This document shows, one piece after another, positions 1 through 6,774 of a stretch of 64,000 bases of DNA (position 1 is its first letter; every line of letters begins with the position of its first letter). The DNA is from Chryseobacterium koreense CCUG 49689 (GTDB lineage: Bacteria > Bacteroidota > Bacteroidia > Flavobacteriales > Weeksellaceae): the NCBI RefSeq assembly GCF_001045435.1, contig NZ_LFNG01000006.1, forward strand, positions 1-64,000, written 5' to 3'. A model generated the notes under the pieces. The model saw nothing but the letters and a program-made list of their open reading frames with translations. It was not told the DNA's origin and did no database searches. Both the position numbers and the translations under genes were made by a program.

Positions 1-24
1 GGATCAGTTTTAAAACTTGGGGGA
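1..24 (+). repeat. IS left terminal inverted repeat
   Basis: Begins GGATCA and ends AAAACTTGGGGGA; matches the reverse complement of 1379-1402 except for four bases in the middle. Confidence 0.85.
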
Positions 25-51
25 AGCTATGGAAAGCATTAATTTTGCTGG

Positions 52-405
52 ATGTTAAGTAGCTACGAAATCCTCCGACTTTTATTACCTGAATTTTTGA
101 TAGAACATTTCGATATTACCGCCATTAGTAATATTGATGATGTTTTACATATTTCTTTTGAAGAAAAAAACTCAACACCTCAGGAGTTCAAAGAAAGAAC
201 TCTTAATTCTAAAGGATTTCTTCCAGAGATTACCGTGGAAGATTTTCCGCTTCGGGGAAAGCCCGTAAAACTGCACATCAGACGCAGGCGGTGGCTCGAT
301 ATGGAAAGCCAGGAAACACTGCAGCGTGATTGGAATCTGATAGCTAAGGGAACCCGCATGACACAGGATTTTGCGGGGTTCTTAAAAAAAATCAGCCGAT
401 ACTAA
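52..405 (+). CDS. IS transposase, N-terminal frame
   Basis: 117 residues, basic in the second half (RRRRW near residue 79), resembling the separate N-terminal DNA-binding region of ISAon1-type ISL3 transposases. It contains no DDE catalytic residues. The frame ends at a stop 15 bp after an A8 tract (384-391), and the downstream frame continues the expected protein (KKSADTK, then YGVDGKKFQRQYK) if one base is skipped at that tract. It could act alone as a DNA-binding protein or be fused to the catalytic part by frameshifting or transcript slippage. See the entries for the A-tract and for the second frame. Confidence 0.75.
   Translation: MLSSYEILRLLLPEFLIEHFDITAISNIDDVLHISFEEKNSTPQEFKERTLNSKGFLPEITVEDFPLRGKPVKLHIRRRRWLDMESQETLQRDWNLIAKGTRMTQDFAGFLKKISRY
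384..391 (+). promoter_or_regulatory. A8 slippery tract joining the two transposase frames
   Basis: Eight adenines at the end of the first frame. The second frame has a stop at 383-385 and is open from 386, so the frame change must happen on this tract. Losing one A from the transcript (or a +1 ribosomal shift) gives one transposase of about 440 residues, the usual size for the family. Confidence 0.5.
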
Positions 406-433
406 GGCCCTTCCGTGCAAGGTTATTGCCGAG

Positions 434-1378
434 ATGTATGGCGTGGATGGCAAGAAGTTTCAAAGGCAGTATAAGGACAAAACCAGTGATTACCAAGACT
501 GGGAACAGAAGCCGCACTGCGAGGACTGGATCCTTTATCCGGAAAATATCTCCGGCTCGCTCTCCCTGGACGAAGTATCACTTTCTGACGGTGAACTTTA
601 CAGTGTTTTAACTTCAAAAAGAGCAAACGGAAGAAAAGGGGCTATTGTTGCCATTATCAAGGGGACACGGAGCGAGACAGTCATTCATCATCTGCTAAAA
701 ATAGGCAGGAAAATCCGCAAAAAGGTAACGGAAATCACCCTGGACATGGCGGGCTCCATGAAGCTCATTGCAAAAAAATGTTTTCCCAATGCGGTACAGG
801 TCGTGGACCGTTTTCATGTTCAGAAACTCGCCACCGAAGCACTGCAGGAAATCAGGATAAAGCATCGCTGGGAAGCCATAGACAAGGAAAGTGACGGGCT
901 GGAAAAGGCCAGAAAAGACAAGACAGCCTATATTCCCGAAGTATTTGCCAATGGGGACTCCAGAAAGCAACTCCTGGCAAGAAGCCGGTATCTGCTCTAC
1001 AAAAGCCCCGACAAATGGACGCCTTCCCAAAAGGAAAGAGCACAAATCCTTTTCGCTGAATATCCCGACCTGCAGCTGGCCTATAAAATCACCGGCAAAA
1101 TAAGGAAAATATACAACCAAATGATATCGAAGGATATCGCCATAACCAAGTTTGCGCATTGGTTCCGTGAAGTGGAAGAAACGGGATTCAAATCCTACAA
1201 CACCATCCTGAAGACCTTCAACCAGCACTACAACGACATCCTGAACTACTTCAACCACAGGAGTACAAACGCTTCTGCGGAATCGTTCAACGCCAAAATC
1301 AAAAACTTCAGAATGCAGCTCAGGGGAGTGAAGGACAGGTCGTTTTTCCTGTTCAGATTATCGAAACTTTTTGCCTAA
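434..1378 (+). CDS. IS transposase, catalytic DDE frame
   Basis: 314 residues from the first ATG; the frame is open upstream to 386. It carries an ISL3-type DDE core: an aspartate in LDEVSLSDGEL (near residue 46), a second in VVDRFHVQK, and a glutamate in NASAESFNAKIKNFR near the C-terminus. The stop codon abuts the right inverted repeat. No internal stop or frameshift is seen in this part, so the element looks potentially active if the two frames are joined. The start at 434 may not be used; the natural product is probably the fusion with the upstream frame. Confidence 0.85.
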   Translation: MYGVDGKKFQRQYKDKTSDYQDWEQKPHCEDWILYPENISGSLSLDEVSLSDGELYSVLTSKRANGRKGAIVAIIKGTRSETVIHHLLKIGRKIRKKVTEITLDMAGSMKLIAKKCFPNAVQVVDRFHVQKLATEALQEIRIKHRWEAIDKESDGLEKARKDKTAYIPEVFANGDSRKQLLARSRYLLYKSPDKWTPSQKERAQILFAEYPDLQLAYKITGKIRKIYNQMISKDIAITKFAHWFREVEETGFKSYNTILKTFNQHYNDILNYFNHRSTNASAESFNAKIKNFRMQLRGVKDRSFFLFRLSKLFA

Positions 1379-1402
1379 TCCCCCAAGTTTTGTACTTGAT
1401 CC
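1379..1402 (-). repeat. IS right terminal inverted repeat
   Basis: Reads TCCCCCAAGTTTT and ends CTTGATCC; pairs with 1-24. The following bases CTGAGGTT would be one copy of an 8-bp target duplication if the family rule holds, but the other copy is outside the window. Confidence 0.85.
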
Positions 1403-1546
1403 CTGAGGTTCACTTACAGGAAATCCTATCGCACTCAATCAAAGAGAAAGCAGCGATCGCAGGTCTTTTATATTGTAAATCATCTAGAAATTTCCCGAAA
1501 TCTTCCTGATCTCGGGATAGAAAGTGTAACGTCAAATTTTGGAATT

Positions 1547-1738
1547 TTACACCTGAACGAAGACATTCTTATCGTAATGCACTGCCAATTTCTCGCCTTT
1601 AGTCCTCATGAACATAAGGTTGCCTTTCTTTTGCCAGGTCTTCCCGGGCTCAATCTGGTCCTCAAAATACATGATGATCTGTTTTACGTTTCTGAACAGC
1701 GCACGCTTGGAATCCCTTTTTTTTGGCTCTACTTTCAT
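1547..1738 (-). CDS. small basic conserved-looking protein
   Basis: 63 residues from the ATG at 1738; a TTG at 1765 would add nine residues (frame otherwise the same). Lysine/arginine-rich with a central segment (NVKQIIMYFEDQIEPG) and a compact beta-like end (GEKLAVHYDKNVFVQV). No recognised domain. It reads like a real small globular protein rather than chance sequence: the antisense frame is open too but gives a less protein-like, cysteine- and phenylalanine-rich product. It is transcribed away from gldA, sharing the 1766-1840 gap. Function unknown. Confidence 0.5.
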   Translation of the reverse strand: MKVEPKKRDSKRALFRNVKQIIMYFEDQIEPGKTWQKKGNLMFMRTKGEKLAVHYDKNVFVQV

Positions 1739-1811
1739 CTTGTGGAATTTTGTGATTTTAGACAATAAAGATAGCGAAAATTATTCAATGAATTAAATTA
1801 CCTTAAATGTT

Positions 1812-1819
1812 TACATTTG
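1812..1819 (+). promoter_or_regulatory. -7 element for gldA-like gene
   Basis: TACATTTG matches TAnnTTTG and lies 21 bp before the start codon. No TTG is seen at the -33 position. Confidence 0.4.
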
Positions 1820-1840
1820 CACTATCAAACTTAAACAAGG

Positions 1841-2536
1841 ATGTCTCTACATATCACTAATCTTACCAAGAAATTTGGGGAACAGACCGCATTGAATGAT
1901 ATCAATGTCCGCATAGACAAAACGGAAATCATCGGATTACTCGGTCCAAATGGAGCCGGAAAATCCACTTTGATGAAATCAATCGTGGGTGCTTTAAAAA
2001 TTGATGCGGGAGCAATTTCCTTCGATGGAAAAGACATCACCCAAAATGAGATCGATTCCAAACGAAAAATCGGTTTTCTCCCGGAAAACAATCCGCTTTA
2101 TGGCGAAATGTATGTGCGTGAATATTTGAATTTCGTGGCGGAACTGCACGATTTACCGAAAGCCAGAATAGATGAAGTGATAGAACTGGTGGGAATCACC
2201 CCGGAAAAGTCCAAGAAAATTTCCCAGCTTTCAAAAGGTTACAAGCAGCGTGTGGGATTGGCTCAAGCAATTCTTCACTCACCGGACTTGCTCATTCTGG
2301 ACGAACCCACAAACGGTCTCGATCCAAACCAGATCATAGAGATTAGAAATGTGATCAAGGAAATCGGCCGCGAAAAAACCGTAATTCTCTCCACACACAT
2401 CATGCAGGAAGTGGAAGCGCTTTGCTCCAGAGTGATCTTGATCCATCAAGGTTCAATTATCTGGGATTCGCCAATTGATGAGTTTAGAGGTAAATTTGAG
2501 AGTCTGGAAGACGCGTTCGCCAACTACACGCACTGA
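1841..2536 (+). CDS. gldA: GldA-like ABC transporter ATP-binding protein
   Basis: 231 residues. Walker A GPNGAGKST near residue 35-43, Q-loop region PENNPLYGEM, signature LSKGYKQRVGLAQ near 140, Walker B LLILDEPTNGLDP, and a switch histidine in STHIMQEVE. The motif PENNPLYG and overall sequence are those of the gliding-motility ATPase GldA, which works with the membrane proteins GldF and GldG. It is shorter than the roughly 300-residue GldA proteins I know of: the C-terminal extension after the switch region is missing and the protein ends with ESLEDAFANYTH. gldF and gldG are not in the window, so it could also be another ABC-2 type exporter ATPase. A terminator follows. Confidence 0.75.
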   Translation: MSLHITNLTKKFGEQTALNDINVRIDKTEIIGLLGPNGAGKSTLMKSIVGALKIDAGAISFDGKDITQNEIDSKRKIGFLPENNPLYGEMYVREYLNFVAELHDLPKARIDEVIELVGITPEKSKKISQLSKGYKQRVGLAQAILHSPDLLILDEPTNGLDPNQIIEIRNVIKEIGREKTVILSTHIMQEVEALCSRVILIHQGSIIWDSPIDEFRGKFESLEDAFANYTH

Positions 2537-2559
2537 CGAAACACCAAGCTTGTAAAAAA

Positions 2560-2595
2560 ATAAAATCCCTGAATTGCCAGAATTTAGGGATTTTT
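2560..2595. terminator. bidirectional terminator between gldA-like gene and SRPBCC gene
   Basis: Stem AAAATCCCT-G-AATT paired with AATT-T-AGGGATTTT around a GCCAG loop, with T-run on the plus side and A-run on the other; it separates convergent genes. Confidence 0.8.
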
Positions 2596-2615
2596 AGTTG
2601 GATTAAGAAAAACGA

Positions 2616-3002
2616 TTAGATTTTCTCAATATTATCTGTCAAAGAATTGATAAAGTTTTGCAGCGGTTTTTCTACCATCATTTTGATAAACGGATTGAAG
2701 TTCCCGTCAAAAAGAAGTTGAACTTCAGTTTGGCTTTCGCTGATCGGCTTCATCGCCCCTCTCAGCGCGAAATCCAGACTTGAGCTCGCCGATTTCAGCA
2801 CCACTTGTTCTGGGGAAACTTCTTCAATTTTTAGCGCGATTTCCGGCATTCCTTTCAAACTGAACTTGAAACCATTGTCACGAGCTTCGAAGCTTTGCAG
2901 CGATTCCGGCATTAATGCCCTGTAATCTTCCGGCTTGTTCAGCATTTCCACCAACTCATTTACCGATTTATTTACTACTATTTTTCGCCCTTCTAAATTC
3001 AT
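2616..3002 (-). CDS. SRPBCC/START-like family protein
   Basis: 128 residues with the size and alternating strand pattern of a single SRPBCC (Bet v 1-like) domain: N-terminal strand and helix (VNKSVNELVEMLNKPEDYRALMP), central strands with small residues, and a long C-terminal helix (NPFIKMMVEKPLQNFINSLTDNIEKI). Such proteins bind hydrophobic ligands; the ligand here is unknown. No signal peptide, so cytoplasmic. It is divergent from the Nudix gene with only 32 bp between the starts, so the two promoters overlap. Confidence 0.7.
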   Translation of the reverse strand: MNLEGRKIVVNKSVNELVEMLNKPEDYRALMPESLQSFEARDNGFKFSLKGMPEIALKIEEVSPEQVVLKSASSSLDFALRGAMKPISESQTEVQLLFDGNFNPFIKMMVEKPLQNFINSLTDNIEKI

Positions 3003-3007
3003 TTTTA

Positions 3008-3015
3008 TATTTTTG
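3008..3015 (+). promoter_or_regulatory. -7 element for Nudix gene
   Basis: TATTTTTG matches TAnnTTTG, 19 bp before the ATG at 3035. Confidence 0.4.
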
Positions 3016-3034
3016 TAAGATTAAAGAGCTGCAA

Positions 3035-3652
3035 ATGTATAAAGTTTTTGTCAATGAAAAAAGATTAACCTTTAGTAAAAACCCTGAAGAAGGACAGAAA
3101 CAAATTCGGTTTGAAGGAGCTGCCTCTTTGGAAATCGCTATTGATTTGCTTGAAAACACCTCCTGTCCCGAAATCAGTATCTTCGGTGAAAACCTAGAGG
3201 AAATTTGGACCGAATTCGGAAAACTATTCAAGACGGTAGGAGCTGCTGGCGGCGTGGTGCAGAATAAGAACGGCGAAATCCTGTTTATCTACAGAATTGG
3301 GAAATGGGATCTGCCCAAAGGAAAAATAGAAAAGGGCGAATCTCTGGAAAGTGCAGCATTGCGGGAAGTGGAAGAAGAAACCGGGTTGCAAAATCTGGAA
3401 CTGGAAAATTTCATCAACAAAACCTACCATACCTATACCGAACGAAACGGTGCTAAAATCCTGAAAACTACACACTGGTTCAGAATGAAATTCGTGGGCG
3501 AAGAAACTCCGGTTCCACAAATTGAAGAGGGAATTTCTCAAGTTTCATGGAAAAATAAGAGCCAAATCGAGACCGAGGTTTTTCCACGAACGTTTAAAAA
3601 TATCAAACTCATTCTGAACGATTACTGGGAATCAGCCAAAATTCAGAATTGA
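3035..3652 (+). CDS. Nudix hydrolase
   Basis: 205 residues. The Nudix box is complete: GKIEKGESLESAALREVEEETGL, at about residues 103-125, matching GX5EX7REUXEEXGU. Upstream lies a domain of about 75 residues (MYKVFVNEKRLTF onwards) seen in flavobacterial members. Nudix enzymes hydrolyse nucleoside diphosphates linked to another group; the substrate cannot be told from sequence. The frame is open back to 2915, but the ATG at 3035 is chosen because earlier codons overlap the divergent gene and because MYKVFVNEKRL begins the recognisable domain. Confidence 0.85.
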   Translation: MYKVFVNEKRLTFSKNPEEGQKQIRFEGAASLEIAIDLLENTSCPEISIFGENLEEIWTEFGKLFKTVGAAGGVVQNKNGEILFIYRIGKWDLPKGKIEKGESLESAALREVEEETGLQNLELENFINKTYHTYTERNGAKILKTTHWFRMKFVGEETPVPQIEEGISQVSWKNKSQIETEVFPRTFKNIKLILNDYWESAKIQN

Positions 3653-3666
3653 CCTGCTTGTCTTCA

Positions 3667-4941
3667 CTAAATAAACTCCAAAACCTTTTCCAGTGCGATT
3701 CCGCGGGATCCTTTCAACAAAATATTTTTTGAACTCAATCTATTTGATTTCATAAATTCTGCCAGTTCTGCAGAATTTTCAAAATTGAGGGAGTCCGGGG
3801 AATTTAGACTCAGGAAATTCTTGCCAACAGTAATAATTTGGTCAAAATTCAGTGATTTTGCCAACTGCAGAATATCATCATGTTCCTCTTTAGCTTCTGC
3901 TCCCAACTCCAGCATATCTCCGATAATGATGGTTTTGGTCCCGTCAAAACTGCTGAAATTTCTCAGCGATGCAGCCATAGAACTCGGATTGGCATTGTAG
4001 GTATCCAAAACCAAGGTTTTCCCGTCTCTTTCCATGATTTGTGATCTCATGTTGGTTGGAACATAATTTTCAATGGCGGATTTTATATCCTGAAAATTGA
4101 TCCCGAAATGGAGTCCAAAGCTTGCGGCAGCGCAAAGGTTGGTGAAATTGTAATTTCCGGTAAGTTTCGATTGTGCACTTTCGCCATTAAACCTTAATCC
4201 AACGAAGTTTTGACTGGAAAATTCTTCAAAATGATAATCAGAACCTGTTCCTCCGAATGTGATTTTTGGTTGATAGTCGCTCGTTTTTTGAAGCTGTATC
4301 GGGTCATTTTCATTAACTAAAACCGTTTGACGATGAGATTTCAGATAATCATAGAGTTCTGATTTACCTTTGATCACGCCTTCAAATCCTCCAAAACCTT
4401 CAAGATGTGCTTTTCCGAAATTGGTGATATAGCCGTAATTGGGTTGCGAAATTGCGCACAGCTGCTCAATTTCTTTTTGATGATTTGCCCCCATTTCGAT
4501 CACCGCCATTTCATGTTCTGGTTTGATTGAAAGAATGGTTAGTGGGACCCCGATATGGTTATTCAGATTTCCGAGGGTATATTGCACATTGAATTTCTTT
4601 GAAAGCACGGCATGAATGAGTTCTTTGGTGGTGGTTTTTCCATTGCTGCCCGTCAATCCAATAATGGGTATCTGAAGTTGATTTCGGTGGTAAACCGCGA
4701 GTTCTTGTAGGAAATCCAAAGTCGAGGGGACATAAAAAATATGGTGATCAGCGTCGGCAAATTCCTGCTGTTCCACAATTACCGCCAAAGCTCCATTAGT
4801 CATGGCATCTTGTGCTAAAGTAGCTGCATTAAAGTTCGCTCCCGAGAAAGCAAAGAAAATATCATTTTTTTGAATTTTTCTACTGTCAATGGTTACTTTC
4901 GAAGACTTTAGAAATAAAGGATAAAATTGGGCTGCATTCAT
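3667..4941 (-). CDS. murF: UDP-N-acetylmuramoyl-tripeptide--D-alanyl-D-alanine ligase MurF
   Basis: 424 residues, a usual length. It adds D-Ala-D-Ala to the UDP-MurNAc-tripeptide, the last cytoplasmic ligation in peptidoglycan precursor synthesis. The N-terminal substrate domain includes SRKIQKNDIFFAFSGANF; the ATP-binding loop GLTGSNGKTTTKELI is near residue 97; NLNNHIGVPLTIL and VIEMGANHQKEIEQL follow; the C-terminal domain contains LDTYNANPSSM and GDMLELG. The gene lies downstream of gldJ on the same strand, but a terminator separates them, and the arrangement next to gldJ is common in flavobacteria. Its end lies only 14 bp from the end of the convergent Nudix gene. Confidence 0.95.
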   Translation of the reverse strand: MNAAQFYPLFLKSSKVTIDSRKIQKNDIFFAFSGANFNAATLAQDAMTNGALAVIVEQQEFADADHHIFYVPSTLDFLQELAVYHRNQLQIPIIGLTGSNGKTTTKELIHAVLSKKFNVQYTLGNLNNHIGVPLTILSIKPEHEMAVIEMGANHQKEIEQLCAISQPNYGYITNFGKAHLEGFGGFEGVIKGKSELYDYLKSHRQTVLVNENDPIQLQKTSDYQPKITFGGTGSDYHFEEFSSQNFVGLRFNGESAQSKLTGNYNFTNLCAAASFGLHFGINFQDIKSAIENYVPTNMRSQIMERDGKTLVLDTYNANPSSMAASLRNFSSFDGTKTIIIGDMLELGAEAKEEHDDILQLAKSLNFDQIITVGKNFLSLNSPDSLNFENSAELAEFMKSNRLSSKNILLKGSRGIALEKVLEFI

Positions 4942-4954
4942 TTTTCAAAAATAG

Positions 4955-4987
4955 AAAATCCTTCTGCAAAAACAGAAGGATTTTTTG
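4955..4987 (-). terminator. terminator after gldJ
   Basis: Perfect 10-bp stem AATCCTTCTG / CAGAAGGATT with a CAAAAA loop and T-runs; ends the gldJ transcript before murF. Confidence 0.8.
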
Positions 4988-5004
4988 GATATTTTGGTTA
5001 AATC

Positions 5005-6612
5005 TTATCTTTTTGTTCTACCGGTTGCCGCAGATTTAGCGTCTTGTGCCACACGGAAACCAACCCATGCAAATGATTTACCCTCTTCACGGAATCTTCT
5101 TTGACCCGGATCAAGCCAGTATGCTCCATCAAGCCAAGAACCTCCCTTGATCACTCTTACCTCATTGCTGATTCTGGTTGTTCTAGATTGTCTGTCTTTC
5201 TGCAAAATCACTCTACCAAGCTCATCTACAATGAATCTTTTTCTTGGGGAGTTGTACATATTATAACCTAAAGTGCTGCTGTCTTCAGCTTTTCCGTAAC
5301 CTGCATCCAAAGAAGACTGGAAGTCCCCATCTCTAAAGTTTCTGTTATCGGCTACCGTTTTTCTTTCATACTGGCCAGGAAGTCCTTTGTAAACCAATCT
5401 TCCATCGGCAAGAGTATCATATTTCACACTTTCAATTTTCTTGAAAGTTCCGTCTGCATTTTTCACTACTTGTTGGGAAACATTTCCTCTGTAGTAGTTG
5501 AAGTCGCTTGCTTCCTGGTCAATGATTGGTCTATATACGTCTGCTGTCCATTCTGCCACATTACCGAACATTCCGAAAATCCCCAGATTGTTTGCCGGAT
5601 ATTGCTTCACATCAGAGGTTGTAGGAGATCCGTCATTTTTCCAACCTGCAACTCCGGAGTAGTCACCCCTTCCCTGTTTGAAGTTTTCTAAATACATCCC
5701 TCTTTTTCTTCCTTTTTTCCCTTTCAGCTGCTCAATTTCTGGCTTTTTATTTTGATAAAGGTTGTATTCTCTATCTTTTTGCATACCTAATGCTGCAAAT
5801 TCCCACTCCACCTCGGTTGGCAAACGGAATTTTTCAACTACACCTGCAGTGGCATTTCTATTTGCTGCCAAGATTCTTTGGTTGGTGGTTTTGATTCCTG
5901 ATTTTTGCTGCAATCTTTGCTGATTTACGTATGCAGCCAGTTCCGGGTCATTTGCCTTAAACTTATCTAGGTTAAATGAATTTGCACCTTGATTGTTGGC
6001 ATCATTTGCATAGAAATCTTTAGCAATCACCCCTTGGTTCATCAAAGCTTTTTCATTTGCGCGGTCGGTCAACCAGTCGCAATATCTTGATGCCTGAAGC
6101 CAAGTAACGCCTACCACCGGATAATAATCATATTCTGGTCTTCTAAAATAGGTTTCTGCAAAATCATTTCTGGAAAGTTTGTTGTTCCAAACCAATGTAT
6201 CTGGAAGTGCCCCGGTATAAATTTCTTTAAAACTAGGATCTGATGGAGGAAATACAAATTTAAGCCAAGTCACATATTCCCGGTATTCGTAATTGGTAAT
6301 TTCGGTTTCACCGATGAAAAACGCGCTGACCTGCATTCTTCTCGGAGTGTTATTCCAATCATGCATTACATCGTCTTTTACTAATCCCATGGTAAAAGTA
6401 CCGCCTTCCACATACACCATTCCCGGCCAAGCTTTTTGTTTTTGTTGTTTTCCAGTAAAGAACCAACCTTTCTGCTCATTTGGCTTCCAGCCGGTCTTAC
6501 TTGTAAAACGCCCCTTAGTTCCACCTCCATTCTTGGCACCGCCACCGCCACAGCTCACTAGCACTACTGCAGAACCTAATACCAACAAAGAAAACAACTT
6601 TAGTTTATTCAT
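5005..6612 (-). CDS. gldJ: gliding motility lipoprotein GldJ
   Basis: 535 residues from ATG 6612, chosen because it gives a lipoprotein signal (MNKLKLFSLLVLG...LVSC, acylated cysteine near residue 21) followed by a glycine-rich linker. The rest is a formylglycine-generating-enzyme-like/sulfatase-modifying fold: MVYVEGGTFTMG, FFIGETEITNYEYREYV, FRLPTEVEWEFAALG, IFGMFGNVAEWTADVYRP and RVIKGGSWLDG near the C-terminus. The cysteines of true formylglycine enzymes are absent in that last block, as expected for a structural role. GldJ is a periplasm-facing outer-membrane lipoprotein required for gliding and for stable GldK/type IX secretion. The gene is divergent from porU-porV, the classic neighbours, which favours GldJ over the related GldK. 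Confidence 0.93.
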   Translation of the reverse strand: MNKLKLFSLLVLGSAVVLVSCGGGGAKNGGGTKGRFTSKTGWKPNEQKGWFFTGKQQKQKAWPGMVYVEGGTFTMGLVKDDVMHDWNNTPRRMQVSAFFIGETEITNYEYREYVTWLKFVFPPSDPSFKEIYTGALPDTLVWNNKLSRNDFAETYFRRPEYDYYPVVGVTWLQASRYCDWLTDRANEKALMNQGVIAKDFYANDANNQGANSFNLDKFKANDPELAAYVNQQRLQQKSGIKTTNQRILAANRNATAGVVEKFRLPTEVEWEFAALGMQKDREYNLYQNKKPEIEQLKGKKGRKRGMYLENFKQGRGDYSGVAGWKNDGSPTTSDVKQYPANNLGIFGMFGNVAEWTADVYRPIIDQEASDFNYYRGNVSQQVVKNADGTFKKIESVKYDTLADGRLVYKGLPGQYERKTVADNRNFRDGDFQSSLDAGYGKAEDSSTLGYNMYNSPRKRFIVDELGRVILQKDRQSRTTRISNEVRVIKGGSWLDGAYWLDPGQRRFREEGKSFAWVGFRVAQDAKSAATGRTKR

Positions 6613-6774
6613 AATCAAAATAGAATTTTCAGTGTACAAAGAAAAAATAATTTCTTTAATAAATCAAATTATCCATGTATTTTTTTGCAAAACGTTAACA
6701 AATTAATTTTATTGTACCATATTATTATTTATTATTTTTCGTTTAATTTGTAATCTTGAAAAATCACAAATCAG

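Larger units (their letters stand above)
1..1402 (+). mobile_element. ISL3-like (ISAon1-type) insertion sequence
   Basis: A compact element with two transposase frames between imperfect terminal inverted repeats of 24 bp (20 of 24 positions match). The right repeat starts directly after the stop codon of the second frame. The window begins at the left repeat, so the left flank and any target duplication cannot be seen; the element may extend a base or two to the left because the right end reads GATCCC. A window edge exactly at an IS end is typical of an assembly break at a multicopy element. Family assignment rests on transposase style and is not a database result. Confidence 0.85.

Noticed and set aside
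695-1258. Minus-strand open frame inside the IS
   Set aside because: Shadow of the transposase frame; composition is not protein-like.
2915-3034. Upstream start of the Nudix protein
   Set aside because: It overlaps the divergent SRPBCC gene and reads as low-complexity sequence; ATG 3035 starts the recognisable domain.
5005-6612. GldK or a formylglycine-generating enzyme instead of GldJ
   Set aside because: Catalytic cysteines are absent and the gene is next to porU-porV, the GldJ location.
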